From: Actinomycetes bacterium
GTDB lineage: Bacteria; Actinomycetota; JAICYB01
DNA length: 64,000 nt
Assembly: GCA_025934435.1 (NCBI GenBank)
Contig: JAICYB010000014.1
Span: 1 to 64,000, forward strand
Direction: 5' to 3'
In this document: positions 53,212 to 63,053 of the stretch, piece by piece
Layout: every line of letters begins with the position of its first letter
Position numbering within the stretch: the first letter of the stretch is position 1
Notes under the pieces: generated by a model
What the model was told of the DNA's origin: nothing
Database searches by the model: none
What the model saw: only the letters and a program-made list of their open reading frames with translations
Program-made: the position numbers and the translations under genes

Positions 53212-56200
53212 GTGCGTCGCGTCCTACCGGCTTGGCCCGTCCTCGAACAGCTGCGTCGCCGCGACCTCAAAGCCCTTGGTCGGACAGCGTTCTCCGAGCG
53301 AACCGAACAGCTCGGCCCCCGTACGGCGAAGGCGGACGAGGTCGTCCGATCGGTCTGCCCGTACTGCTCCGTCGGATGCGGGCAGCTCGTCTATCTCAAG
53401 GATGGACGGATCACCGACATCGAAGGCGATCCGGACTCCCCCATCTCCGGCGGGTGCCTCTGCCCGAAGGGCGCCGCCACCTTCCAGCTCGTCACGGGTT
53501 CGCACCGGACGAAGCAGGTGCTCTACCGGAAGCCCTACGGAACGAAGTGGGAGACGCTGCCGCTGGCGACCGCGATGGAGATGGTCGCGCAACGCGTGAA
53601 GCAAACGCGCGACGAGACGTGGGAAGAAACGGATCCGAAGGGCAACGTCGTCAACCGCACCCTCGGCATCGCGCACCTCGGGGGCGCGACGCTCGACAAC
53701 GAAGAGAACTACCTCATCAAGAAGCTGTTCACGGCGCTCGGGGTCGTCCAAGTGGAGAACCAAGCACGTATATGACACAGCTCCACGGTCCCCGGTCTGG
53801 GGATCTCGTTCGGAAGGGGCGGAGCGACGACGTTCCAGCAGGACCTTCGGAACGCTGATTGCATCGTCATCGAGGGATCGAACATGGCGGAGTGCCATCC
53901 GGTCGGCTTCCGCTTCGTGATGGAAGCGAAGCGCCGCGGCGCGACGATCATCCATGTCGACCCGCGATTCACACGCACGAGTGCGGTCGCCGACATCCAC
54001 GTACCGATCCGTCCCGGAACCGACATCGCGTTCCTCGGTGGACTCGTCAACTACATCATCACGAACGAGCGGTACTTCACCGAGTACGTCAAGGCGTACA
54101 CGAACGCAACGGCGCTCGTGAACGAGAACTTCAAGGACACCGAAGATCTCGACGGCTTGTTCAGCGGCTGGAACAGCGAGAAGGGACAGTACGAGATCTC
54201 GTCGTGGCAGTACGACGGTGCCGAGGTCGGCCCCGCCGCCGGCAAGCGCGAGATGTTCAGCGGCGAACCGATGTCCGAACGCGGAACGCAGTCCGGCGCC
54301 ATACATCACGACGAGACGATGCAGGACCCGCGCTGCGTCTTCCAGATCGTGAAGCGTCACTATTCCCGTTACACACCGGAGATGGTCGAGGACATCTGCG
54401 GCATCCCGCAGGACAAGTTCCTCCAGGTCGCGGAAGCGCTCTGCAGCAACTCCAGCCGCGAACGCACGAGCGCGTTCTGCTACGCCGTCGGCTGGACGCA
54501 GCACTCGATCGGTGTCCAGTACATCCGCACGGCGTGCATCGTCCAACTGCTGCTCGGGAACATCGGACGACCCGGCGGCGGGATCATGGCCCTGCGCGGT
54601 CACGCGTCGATCCAGGGCTCGACGGACATCCCGACGCTCTACAACCTCCTCCCGGGATACCTGCCGATGCCCCACGCGAAATACGACACCGACCTTCCGA
54701 CGTATCTGGAAGCGAACGGGTCGACGTCCGGCTGGTGGTCCGAGATGCCGAAGTACATGGTGTCGCTCCTCAAGGCGTACTGGGGGGACGACGCGACGGA
54801 GCACAACGAGTACGGCTACCACTACCTGCCGCGACTCTCCGGCGACCACTCGCACCAAGTGACGGTTGCCGCGATGGCCGACGGCGTCGTCAAGGGCTAC
54901 TTCGTCATGGGCGAGAACCCAGCCGTCGGCTCGATGCACGGACAGCTGCAGCGCAAGGGCCTCCGCGAGCTCGATTGGCTCGTCGTGCGCGACTTCGCAC
55001 CGACGGAGACCGCGGAGTTCTGGAAGACGGCGCCGGAGATCGAACGCGGTGAGGTTCGTCCCGAAGACATCGGCACCGAGGTGTTCTTCTTCCCCGCCGC
55101 GACACACACGGAGAAGGACGGATCGTTCACGAACACGCAGCGCCTCCTGCAGTGGCACCACAAGGCGATCGAACCGCCGGGCGATTGCCGGAGCGAGCTC
55201 GGGTTCACCTATCACCTCGGACGCCGCCTCCGCGAGCTCTACGCGGATTCAGCCGAGCAACGCGATCTCGGCATCCAGCGCCTGACGTGGGACTACCCGA
55301 CGAAAGGTCCGCACGAAGAACCGGACGCCGAAGCCGTCCTGAAGGAGATCAACGGCTACACCGTGCAGGACGGCAAGGCGATGTCCGGGTTCAAGGATCT
55401 GAAGGACGACGGGTCGACGGCATGCGGCTGCTGGATCTACTCCGGCGCCTACGCCGACGACGCGAACCAAACCGCGCGACGGAAACCCGCAGACGAACAG
55501 ACGTGGGTCGCACCGGATTGGGGATGGGCGTGGCCGTCGAACCGGCGCCTGATGTACAACCGCGCGTCCGCGGATCCCGACGGCAACCCGTGGTCGGAAC
55601 GCAAACGCTACGTCTGGTGGGACGCGCAGAAGAAGAAGTGGACCGGTGAAGACGTCCCCGATTTCATCGAGACCCGGCCCCCGGACTACCGGCCCGCCGA
55701 AGACGCGACGGGAACGGACACGATCGGCGGCGCCGACCCGTTCATCATGCAAGCCGACGGTCTCGGCTGGCTGTACGCACCGAACGGTCTGCAGGACGGA
55801 CCGCTGCCGACGCACTACGAGCCCGAGGAGTCGGTCGCGGAGAACGCGCTGTATCTCCAGCAGTGCAATCCGGCGCGCATGGAATGGGACCGCAAGGACA
55901 ACCCGTTCCACCGCGCCTTCGACGATCCGCGCTTCCCGTACGCCATCACGACTTACCGGCTGACCGAGCACCACACGGCCGGCGGCATGACGCGGTGGCT
56001 CTCGTGGCTGTCGGAGTTGCAACCGGAGATGTTCTGCGAGATCTCACCCGAGCTCGCGCGCGAGAAAGGCTTGCGCAACGGCGACTGGGCGACGATCTCG
56101 ACGGCGCGGACGGTGATCGAGTGCCGCGTCCTCGTGACGGAGCGGATACGACCGATGCGTATCCGCAAGCGCATCGTCCACACGATCGGACTCCCCTATC

Positions 56201-56448
56201 ACTGGGGAACCAAGGGGCTCGTCACCGGCGACTCGACGAACGACCTCATCGGTTTCGTCGCCGACCCGAACTCGTCCATCCAAGAATCGAAAGCGTTCAC
56301 GGGGAACATCGAACGCGGACGCCGCGGTCGGGGCCGCGGGATGCTCGAACCGATCGACGACAAACTCCGCGATCTTCCCGAAGTGCACAAGCCGCGCGGC
56401 AAGCACGGCGTGCGTGCGGCGACGTCCCAAGAGGACGAGGAAACCTGA
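53212..56448 (+). CDS. fdhA: Formate dehydrogenase catalytic subunit, selenocysteine-containing
   Basis: 1078 residues when TGA 53773-53775 is read as Sec188. GTG 53212 has AAGGAGG four bases upstream. The N-terminal 4Fe-4S motif is CPYCSVGC (Cys49, 52, 56) plus CPKG (Cys84). ENQARI-Sec-HSSTVPGL is the conserved active site where Sec ligates Mo or W; FGRGGATTF follows. The later bis-MGD-binding domains include HPVGFRFV, GWTQHSIGVQYIRT, NIGRPGGGIMALRGHASIQG and a C-terminal molydopterin dinucleotide-binding domain (PYHWGTKGLVTGDSTND). No Tat signal, so probably cytoplasmic. With fdhB and nrfD it oxidises formate and passes electrons to the membrane. Confidence 0.95.
53773..53805 (+). promoter_or_regulatory. 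SECIS element of fdhA
   Basis: UGA at 53773-53775; GGUCCCC (53787-53793) pairs with GGGGAUC (53799-53805) around the loop GGUCU. The loop contains the same GGUCU as the E. coli fdhF SECIS and starts 18 nt after the UGA. Confidence 0.85.
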
Positions 56449-57203
56449 TGGCAACGGGCTTCTTCACCGACACGACCGTCTGCATCGGTTGCAAGGCCTG
56501 CGAAGTCGCGTGCAAGGAATGGAACCAGCTGCCGGACGACGGATTCGTCTTCAGCGGCATGTCGTACGACAACACGGTGATGCTCGGCGCTTCGACATGG
56601 CGTCACGTCGCGTTCGTCGAACGACGGCGCAACGACGACTTCTCGTGGCTGATGATGTCCGACGTCTGCAAGCACTGCCGGAGCGCCGCGTGCCTCGAGG
56701 TCTGCCCGACGGGCGCGATCGTTCGCACGGAGTTCGGGTCCGTCTACGTGCAGCCCGACATCTGCAACGGTTGCGGATATTGCGTCGTCGCTTGCCCGTT
56801 CGGCGTGATCGATCGCCGCGAAGACGACGGGCGCGCGTGGAAATGCACACTCTGCTACGACCGTCAGCGCGGTGGGCTCGAGCCGGCGTGCGCGAAGGCT
56901 TGCCCGACGGACTCGATCCGGTTCGGAGAGGTCGACGAGTTGCGACGGCTCGCGGAAGCTCGCGTCTCGACGCTGCACGGCGAGGGTGTGTCCGACGCGT
57001 ATCTCTACGGCGTCGACCAACCCGGCACCGACGGCTTGAACGCGTTCTTCCTGCTCGTGGACGAACCCGAGGTCTACAACCTCCCGCCCGACCCCTCGAC
57101 GCCGACGAAGGTCGCCGCGAGCTCGTGGTCGCATGTTCTCGCGGCCGGCGCCGCCCTGCTCGGCGCGACGGTTGTCGCCGTCGTCGGAGGACGTCAGCGA
57201 TGA
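56448..57203 (+). CDS. fdhB: Formate dehydrogenase iron-sulfur (beta) subunit
   Basis: 251 residues, start overlapping the fdhA stop (TGATG). Four 4Fe-4S clusters are indicated: CIGCKACEVACKEW; CKHCRSAACLEVCPTGAI; CNGCGYCVVACPFGVI; CTLC with CAKACPTDSI. The C-terminal 25 residues (WSHVLAAGAALLGATVVAVV) are a membrane anchor, as in FdnH-type subunits. It wires the catalytic subunit to the NrfD membrane subunit. ATGA overlap with nrfD. Confidence 0.93.
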   Translation: MATGFFTDTTVCIGCKACEVACKEWNQLPDDGFVFSGMSYDNTVMLGASTWRHVAFVERRRNDDFSWLMMSDVCKHCRSAACLEVCPTGAIVRTEFGSVYVQPDICNGCGYCVVACPFGVIDRREDDGRAWKCTLCYDRQRGGLEPACAKACPTDSIRFGEVDELRRLAEARVSTLHGEGVSDAYLYGVDQPGTDGLNAFFLLVDEPEVYNLPPDPSTPTKVAASSWSHVLAAGAALLGATVVAVVGGRQR

Positions 57204-58195
57204 GTGACGGGCGGTACATCGACCCGCGGATCGGTTCGGTCTCCGGCGAAGCCGGATCCCAGCGCGTGGAACATATCCCGGAGAAGCGTCTCGAAGAGCT
57301 CGCCGCGAAAGCGTGGGACCAGGTGCCGTCCGAAGGCGGGCGCGATACCTATTACGAGCGCCCGGTGATCAAGCCGCCGGTCTGGAAGTGGTACATCCCG
57401 GCGTACTTCGTCGCGGGCGGTGCCGCCGGGGCCGCGGCGACACTCGGAGCGGTCGCGCAATCGTTCGGCGGAGAAGCGATGCGTCCGCTCGTGAAACGTT
57501 GCCGGCTCATCGCGATGGCCGGAACGTCGATCGGCACGGGGTTCCTCGTCGCCGATCTCGGCGTGAGGAGCAAGTTCCTGAACATGCTTCGCGTGTTCCG
57601 TCCGACGTCGCCGATGAGCGTCGGGTCGTTCATCCTCGCGCCGACCGCCGGAGCCGCGGCCGCGTCCGTCGTGCTGCCCGGCGCGCTCGGCGACCTCGCG
57701 GGTCTGCTGGCCGGCGCTCTCGGCCCGGGGCTCGCGAGCTATACCGCGATCCTCACGTCGAACACGTCGGTCCCGCTGTGGGCTGCGTCCCGCAAAGCGC
57801 TTCCCGCGATGTACGTCTCGTCGGCGGCGTCCGCCGCGACGTCGCTACTGCATCTGACGGGTTCATCCGAGCGCGCGGTGACGATCCTCGACGTGGCCGC
57901 TTCGATCGGAGAGCTCGCGTCGGGCTATGCGATCGAGCAGGAAGCGTCGAAGGTCGAACGTGTGGGAAGACCGCTCCACGAAGGCACGTCCGCGGACCTG
58001 TGGAAGGCTTCGAAGATCGCGACGATCGTCGGACTCGTGCTCGCGCTCTTCGGCGGACGACGCACCAAGAAGGTCGGTGCGTTCGTCGGTCTACTCGGCA
58101 GCGTCGCGGCGAAGTTTGCGATCTTCCGCGCCGGTATCGCGTCGGCGCACGATCCGCGCGCGACCTTCGAGCAGCAGCGCGCGAGCGTGAGCTAG
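57200..58195 (+). CDS. nrfD: NrfD-type membrane subunit of formate dehydrogenase
   Basis: 331 residues. A soluble N-terminus with SYYERPVIKPPVWKW-like TYYERPVIKPPVWKWYIPAY leads to about eight membrane helices (first near 70-95, last near 285-315). This is the quinone-reactive polysulfide-reductase/NrfD family; no haem ligands are expected. Position after fdhAB implies it carries electrons from formate to the quinone pool. Its 3' end overlaps the 3' end of the convergent mobA by 105 bp, unusually long. Confidence 0.85.
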   Translation: MSDGRYIDPRIGSVSGEAGSQRVEHIPEKRLEELAAKAWDQVPSEGGRDTYYERPVIKPPVWKWYIPAYFVAGGAAGAAATLGAVAQSFGGEAMRPLVKRCRLIAMAGTSIGTGFLVADLGVRSKFLNMLRVFRPTSPMSVGSFILAPTAGAAAASVVLPGALGDLAGLLAGALGPGLASYTAILTSNTSVPLWAASRKALPAMYVSSAASAATSLLHLTGSSERAVTILDVAASIGELASGYAIEQEASKVERVGRPLHEGTSADLWKASKIATIVGLVLALFGGRRTKKVGAFVGLLGSVAAKFAIFRAGIASAHDPRATFEQQRASVS

Positions 58196-58687
58196 GTCGT
58201 CGGGCGTGTCGACGTCGATGAGTCCTTCGAGATCGATCCGGCGAACGTCGAGCTGCGCGATCCAGGCGCGGAGGGAACGCTCGCCGTCGGCCACCGCTCG
58301 CCGCGCAACCTCGACCGCGCGTGAAGAGAAGAGCGAGACGCTCGGCTGGTCGCGTCCGTCGACGACGGGGACGACGGCGCCGTGGGGGCCGAGCTCGTCC
58401 GCGAGCATGGTCAGCAGTTCCGTGCCGACGAAGGGAACGTCGCAGGCGACAAGGAAGGTCGGGGCGGTCCGCGCGCCGCGCACGAAGGCCACGAGCGGTC
58501 CGTGGCTCGGGTCGTCCACACACTCGAGCCCGGTGTCGAAGGACGGCCCCACGGCCACGACACGATCGCAGAGCGCTCGGAGCGCATCGGCGGCCCGACG
58601 GCCGAGCGACACCCCGTCGAAGTCGATCGCCGCTTTCGGCATGCCCATCCGGGACGACGCCCCGCCCGTCAGCAGCACGCCGTCCAC
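58091..58687 (-). CDS. mobA: Molybdenum cofactor guanylyltransferase MobA
   Basis: 198 residues from GTG 58687. Nucleotidyltransferase signature VLLTGGASSRMGMPKA, then GPLVAFVRGA, FLVACDVPFVG and IDVDTPDDLAHA. It attaches GMP to molybdopterin to form MGD, which FdhA needs. It is the only minus-strand gene of the cluster, 18 bp from the divergent moaA start. The last 34 residues (RALLLEGRARIVRRRDTGAE...) overlap nrfD and may be extra. Confidence 0.88.
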   Translation of the reverse strand: MDGVLLTGGASSRMGMPKAAIDFDGVSLGRRAADALRALCDRVVAVGPSFDTGLECVDDPSHGPLVAFVRGARTAPTFLVACDVPFVGTELLTMLADELGPHGAVVPVVDGRDQPSVSLFSSRAVEVARRAVADGERSLRAWIAQLDVRRIDLEGLIDVDTPDDLAHARALLLEGRARIVRRRDTGAEDRKLRRDAAE

Positions 58688-58705
58688 GGGGTCATCCTAG
58701 AGGCC

Positions 58706-59686
58706 GTGCCCCTACTCGACGGCTTCGGCCGCATCGCGACGGACCTCCGGATCTCGGTGACCGACCGCTGCAACCTGCGCTGCACGTATTGCATGCCGGC
58801 CGAGGGCATGACGTGGCTGCCGCGAGCCGACGTGCTGACGTTCGAAGAGATCGATCGCCTCGTCCGCATCTTCGTCTCACTCGGCGTCCGGACGGTTCGC
58901 CTCACCGGTGGTGAGCCGCTCGCGCGTCGTGACGTTCCGAAGCTGGTGGAGATGATCGCCGCCCACGACATCGACGACATATCGATGACGACCAATGGGA
59001 CGACGCTCGCGAAGCATGCGCACGCATTGCGCGCGGCCGGCCTCGAGCGCATCAACGTCAGCGTCGACTCGCTCCTCCGCCACCGCTTCGCCGAGATGAC
59101 GCGCCGCGACGCGCTCGATTCGGTGATCGAAGGACTCACGGCCGCTCGCGACGCCGGACTTTGGCCCATCAAGCTGAACTGCGTCGTCGTCCGGGGGACG
59201 AACGACGACGAGGTCGTCGACTTCGCGCGTCTCGCGCGCGACACCGGCTACGAGGTGCGCTTCATCGAGTTCATGCCGCTCGACGCGGACGAGTCGTGGT
59301 CGCGCGCCAGCGTCGTGCCGTCGAGCGAGGTGATCGAAGCGATCGATCGAGTGTTCGCGCTCGAGCGGATCGTCCGCGGGACCGAACCTGCCTCGGTGTT
59401 CCGGTTCGCGGACGGCGCGCCGGGATCGGTCGGCGTGATCTCGAGCGTCACCGAGCCGTTCTGCGCATCCTGCGACCGCATCCGTATCACCGCCGACGGT
59501 CAGTTCCGCACCTGCCTATTCGCACTCGACGAGATCGACCTACGCGCGCCGCTCCGCGACGGAAGAAGCGACGAGGAGATCGCCGCCGCGATCGCCGCGG
59601 CCGTCGAACGCAAGTGGGCGGGACACCGGATCGGCGCGCGCAGCTTCGTCCGCCCTTCGCGGAGCATGTCGGCGATCGGCGGATGA
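58706..59686 (+). CDS. moaA: GTP 3',8-cyclase MoaA
   Basis: 326 residues from GTG 58706. Radical-SAM CNLRCTYC (Cys22, 26, 29), TGGEPLARRD for SAM, and the C-terminal second cluster CASCDRIRITADGQFRTC. It ends in the essential Gly-Gly (SAIGG). First step of molybdopterin synthesis, making 3',8-cyclo-GTP for MoaC. The frame is open far upstream but only this start matches the family. ATGA overlap with fdhD. Confidence 0.94.
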   Translation: MPLLDGFGRIATDLRISVTDRCNLRCTYCMPAEGMTWLPRADVLTFEEIDRLVRIFVSLGVRTVRLTGGEPLARRDVPKLVEMIAAHDIDDISMTTNGTTLAKHAHALRAAGLERINVSVDSLLRHRFAEMTRRDALDSVIEGLTAARDAGLWPIKLNCVVVRGTNDDEVVDFARLARDTGYEVRFIEFMPLDADESWSRASVVPSSEVIEAIDRVFALERIVRGTEPASVFRFADGAPGSVGVISSVTEPFCASCDRIRITADGQFRTCLFALDEIDLRAPLRDGRSDEEIAAAIAAAVERKWAGHRIGARSFVRPSRSMSAIGG

Positions 59687-60513
59687 GCGAGCGTCCCGGT
59701 TCGACCGTCAACGTGCGAACGACCGTGGTTCGCGACGGCGTTGCGAACGACAAGACCGATCGCGTCGCGACCGAAGAGCCGCTCGAGATCCGCATCGCGC
59801 GCGGGCCGGACGAAGCTCTCCCGCTCGCGGTCACGATGCGCACGCCCGGTCACGACTTCGAGCTCGCCGTCGGTCTGCTCGTCTCCGAAGGTGTGCTCCG
59901 GTCGGCGGACGACGTCCTCGAGGTGCGGTACTGCATCGAGGGCGAGCAGCTCTACAACGTCGTCACGGTGCACGTTCGCTCGAGCGTCGAGCTCGACCGT
60001 CACCATCTCGCGCGCAATCTCACGATGACGTCAGCTTGCGGGATCTGCGGCAAGGCGTCGCTCGATGCGATCGAAGCAACGAACGCGCCGAAGATCGATG
60101 GTGGTCCGTCCGTCGGCAGCGATGTGATCGCGGCGCTCCCCGACCGCTTGCGCGAAGCGCAACGCATCTTCGACCGCACGGGCGGGTTGCATGCAGCCGG
60201 GGTGGCGGACGCCACCGGCGAGCTGTTGCACGTCCGCGAGGACGTGGGACGGCACAACGCCGTCGACAAGATCGTCGGTGCGCTTTACATGGAGCACGCT
60301 CTGCCTGCGAGCGAACGCGTGCTCGTGGTGAGCGGGCGCGCGTCCTTCGAGATCATGCAGAAGGCGGCGTCGGCCGGGATCCCGATCGTCGTCGCCGTCG
60401 GGGCTCCGTCCTCACTCGCCGTCGACGTCGCGAAGTCGTTCAACATGACGCTCGCCGGATTCGTCCGAGAAGGCGGCTTCAACATCTACGCGGGCAAGGA
60501 ACGGATCGCATGA
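59683..60513 (+). CDS. fdhD: FdhD sulfurtransferase for formate dehydrogenase
   Basis: 276 residues. TSACGICGKASL gives the CxxC pair (Cys119, Cys122) that passes sulfur from a cysteine desulfurase to the bis-MGD cofactor. HDFELAVGLLVSEG and DVGRHNAVDKIVG are other conserved blocks, along with RASFEIMQKAASAG and KSFNMTLAGFVREG. Needed for active FdhA. ATGA overlaps at both ends. Confidence 0.95.
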   Translation: MSERPGSTVNVRTTVVRDGVANDKTDRVATEEPLEIRIARGPDEALPLAVTMRTPGHDFELAVGLLVSEGVLRSADDVLEVRYCIEGEQLYNVVTVHVRSSVELDRHHLARNLTMTSACGICGKASLDAIEATNAPKIDGGPSVGSDVIAALPDRLREAQRIFDRTGGLHAAGVADATGELLHVREDVGRHNAVDKIVGALYMEHALPASERVLVVSGRASFEIMQKAASAGIPIVVAVGAPSSLAVDVAKSFNMTLAGFVREGGFNIYAGKERIA

Positions 60514-60746
60514 GCTGGCTCGACGACATCACCCAAGAGATCGCGGAAGCGTCCGGTATCGACGTCGGCACGCTTCGCCTGACGCCGGACGAGATCCGGG
60601 AGCTGCTCGACATCGCGCGGATCGCGTCACATACGAGCGGTGACCGCATCAACGCGCCGCTGTTGTGTCACGTGCTCGGCGTCGCGCGCGCGAACGGCGC
60701 GTCGCTCGACGATCTCGCCGCCATCGTGCGATCGCGCGAGTCATGA
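60510..60746 (+). CDS. DUF6457-like small protein
   Basis: 78 residues: WLDDITQEIAEASGIDVGTL, EIRELLDIARIASHTSGDRI, then APLLCHVLGVARANGAS. All-helical and acidic at the start. Small proteins of this type are found beside mobA/fdhD/moe genes in Actinobacteria; function unknown. It is wedged between fdhD and moeA with 4-nt overlaps, so a role in Moco assembly is likely. Confidence 0.7.
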   Translation: MSWLDDITQEIAEASGIDVGTLRLTPDEIRELLDIARIASHTSGDRINAPLLCHVLGVARANGASLDDLAAIVRSRES

Positions 60747-61957
60747 AGCGCGTCATCACGAACGAAGAGCTCGAGCGGCCGCTCCTCCCCTACGACGACG
60801 CCGTGCGGCTCGTGACGGCCTCGTTCCGTCCGCTTCCGCCCATTCGACTCCCGCTCGACGAAGCACTCGGGCTCGTCTGCGCTGAAGACATCCGTTCGAC
60901 CATCGACGTTCCGGGCTTCCCGAGTTCCGCGATGGACGGCTACGCCGTCCGCGCAGCCGACACGCAGAACCCACCGGTGGCACTCGCCGTCGCCGGCGAG
61001 CTCACCGCGGGCGGCGAGATCCTCGCCGCTCTCGGGCCCGGCACCGCGGCGACGATCATGACCGGCGGCGTCGTGCCGGAGGGCGCGGACGCGATCGTTC
61101 CCTGGGAAGACACCGACCGCGGGACGGACACGGTCACGATCCACTCGGCGGCGAGTCCGGGCAAGCACGTGCGCCCGGCCGGCGAAGATGTCGCAGCGGG
61201 AAGCATCGTGGTCCGAGCGGGTGAGGTATTGACCGCCGTTCGGCTCGGCGTCATCGCGTCGATCGGAGATGCGGACGTGCCCGTCCACCGTCGCCCCCGC
61301 GTCGCCGTACTTTCGACGGGAGACGAGATCACGGCACCCGGTGGCGCTCTCAGCGCGGGACACGTCTACGACGCGAACTCGACGCTGATCGCCGCGCTGT
61401 TGCGATCGGCCGGAGCCGACCTCGCCGACGTCGCGACCGTACGCGACGACCCGGTCGCGATCTCGTCCTGGCTGGCGGACGCGTCACGGTCGGCGGATCT
61501 CATCGTGACGAGCGGCGGCGCGTCCGTCGGATCGCACGACTGGCTGCGCGAGGTGCTCGAGCGTGACGGCGACCTGACGATGTGGAGGGTCGCGGTGAAG
61601 CCGGGCAAACCCGTCGCCCTCGGACGCATCGCCGGCGCACCGGTCATCGTCCTGCCCGGCAATCCGGGGAGCGCGTTCGCCGCGATGCACTGCTTCGTGA
61701 TCCCGGCCGTCCGGACCATGCTCGGCGGCGATCCGGCGCACCGCGCGATCGACGCGCGCCTGGCCGAACCCGTCCGCGGCAGCGCGAACCGGACGAACCT
61801 CGCGCGCGTACGCATCGATTCAGACCGGGCGATCCCTCTCGCCGCCCAGTCGAGCGTCGTCCTTTCGAACCTCATCGGTGCGGACGGATTCGCGATCGTC
61901 CCGCCCGGCGGCCTCGACGAAGGTGCTCGCGTCCGCGTCGAGCTCTTCGATCTATGA
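60743..61957 (+). CDS. moeA: Molybdopterin molybdenumtransferase MoeA
   Basis: 404 residues. Domains: MoeA N-terminal (PLDEALGLVCAEDI, FPSSAMDGYAVRAAD), MIMTGG-type TIMTGGVVPEGADAIV, the MPT-binding domain VAVLSTGDEI and VYDANSTLIAALL, VTSGGASVGSHDWL, VAVKPGKPVALGRI, VIVLPGNPGSAFAAM, and a C-terminal beta domain. Inserts molybdate into adenylylated molybdopterin made by Mog. Overlaps at both ends. Confidence 0.94.
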   Translation: MKRVITNEELERPLLPYDDAVRLVTASFRPLPPIRLPLDEALGLVCAEDIRSTIDVPGFPSSAMDGYAVRAADTQNPPVALAVAGELTAGGEILAALGPGTAATIMTGGVVPEGADAIVPWEDTDRGTDTVTIHSAASPGKHVRPAGEDVAAGSIVVRAGEVLTAVRLGVIASIGDADVPVHRRPRVAVLSTGDEITAPGGALSAGHVYDANSTLIAALLRSAGADLADVATVRDDPVAISSWLADASRSADLIVTSGGASVGSHDWLREVLERDGDLTMWRVAVKPGKPVALGRIAGAPVIVLPGNPGSAFAAMHCFVIPAVRTMLGGDPAHRAIDARLAEPVRGSANRTNLARVRIDSDRAIPLAAQSSVVLSNLIGADGFAIVPPGGLDEGARVRVELFDL

Positions 61958-62613
61958 GACTTCGTTTCTTCGCGGCTGCGCGGGAGGCGACCGGCACGCG
62001 AAACGTCGACCTCGACGCGCGCACAGTCGGCGAAGCACTGAAGGTCGCGTGCGAACTCTTCGGCCCCCGGTTCGAGGACGTCCTCACGCACTGCACGGTC
62101 GTCATCGGCGACGAGCAGTTCTCGATCGATGCCGCCGCGGGGATCGAGGCCGATGAGATCGCGGTGCTGCCGCCGCTTTCCGGCGGCGCACGGATGGCTG
62201 ACGTCTCCGACAAGGACGAGACACCGCGCGAAGCTGTTGCGTCCTGCCGTCTCATGTCGTCCGTCGCGGCCCGCATCATGAGCGGCGAGCTGCCGAAGGG
62301 CGATGCGCTCGAGACCGCTCGCATCGCAGGGATCCTCGCGGCGAAGCGTGTCCCGGAACTGATCCCGCTCTGTCATCCCGTGCGGATGAACCACGTCGAC
62401 GTCGCGTTCGAACGCGACGGTGACGTCATCTCGATACGTACGACGATCCGCGGCGTCGACCGCACCGGCTTCGAGATCGAAGCGCTGACGGCGGCGTCCG
62501 TCGCGGCGCTCACGCTCTACGACATGGCGAAGTCCGAGGACGCCGCGATGTCGATCGACTCGCTCCGCCTCGAGTCGAAGAGCGGCGGCAAGTCGGGAGA
62601 GTGGCGCCGTTGA
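61954..62613 (+). CDS. moaC: MoaD-MoaC in-frame fusion
   Basis: 219 residues. Residues 1-78 are a MoaD: MRLRFFAAAREATG and ending VLPPLSGG, whose Gly77-Gly78 is the thiocarboxylate site and must normally be a free C-terminus. With no stop, ARMADVSDKDETPREAV continues directly as MoaC (residues 81-219: GDALETARIAGILAAKRVPE, LIPLCHPVRMN, EALTAASVAALTLYDMAK, KSGGKSGEW). ATG at 62194 could start a separate MoaC but has no ribosome site. Cleavage after Gly78, as reported for the MoaD-MoaE fusion MoaX of Mycobacterium, would yield both proteins. Confidence 0.85.
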   Translation: MRLRFFAAAREATGTRNVDLDARTVGEALKVACELFGPRFEDVLTHCTVVIGDEQFSIDAAAGIEADEIAVLPPLSGGARMADVSDKDETPREAVASCRLMSSVAARIMSGELPKGDALETARIAGILAAKRVPELIPLCHPVRMNHVDVAFERDGDVISIRTTIRGVDRTGFEIEALTAASVAALTLYDMAKSEDAAMSIDSLRLESKSGGKSGEWRR

Positions 62614-63053
62614 AGATCGCGATCCTGACGGTGAGCGACACGCGAGCCCTTGCAACCGACGAGACGGGCGACGCGATCGGGAACGCGCTACCCCAACACG
62701 ACGTGGTCGAACGCGCCATCGTGAGAGACGAGCGCGACGAGATCGAAGCCGTGCTGCGCACATGGTGCGACGACGGCATCGCCGACCTCGTCCTCACCAA
62801 CGGCGGCACCGGACTCTCGCCCCGCGACGTGACACCCGAAGCGACGCGAGCCGTGATCGACAAAGAGGTTCCCGGCCTGCCGGAAGCGATGCGCGCGAAG
62901 AGTCCGACGTCCTTCGCCTATCTCTCGCGCCAGGTCGCGGGGATCCGCGGCCGCGTCCTGATCGTGAACCTCCCCGGATCGCCGAAAGCCGCGATCGAAT
63001 GTCTGCAGGCGATCGAGGACATCCTCGAACACGCCGTGACGATGGCCAAGTGA
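62610..63053 (+). CDS. mog: Molybdopterin adenylyltransferase Mog/MoaB
   Basis: 147 residues from TTG 62610 (TTGA overlap with moaC); GTG 62601 would add three residues and is also possible. KIAILTVSDTRALATDETGD opens the fold; VLTNGGTGLSPRDVTPEAT is the MPT-binding motif, and VLIVNLPGSPKAAIECL closes it. It adenylylates molybdopterin before MoeA adds Mo. GTGA overlap with moaE. Confidence 0.92.
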   Translation: MKIAILTVSDTRALATDETGDAIGNALPQHDVVERAIVRDERDEIEAVLRTWCDDGIADLVLTNGGTGLSPRDVTPEATRAVIDKEVPGLPEAMRAKSPTSFAYLSRQVAGIRGRVLIVNLPGSPKAAIECLQAIEDILEHAVTMAK

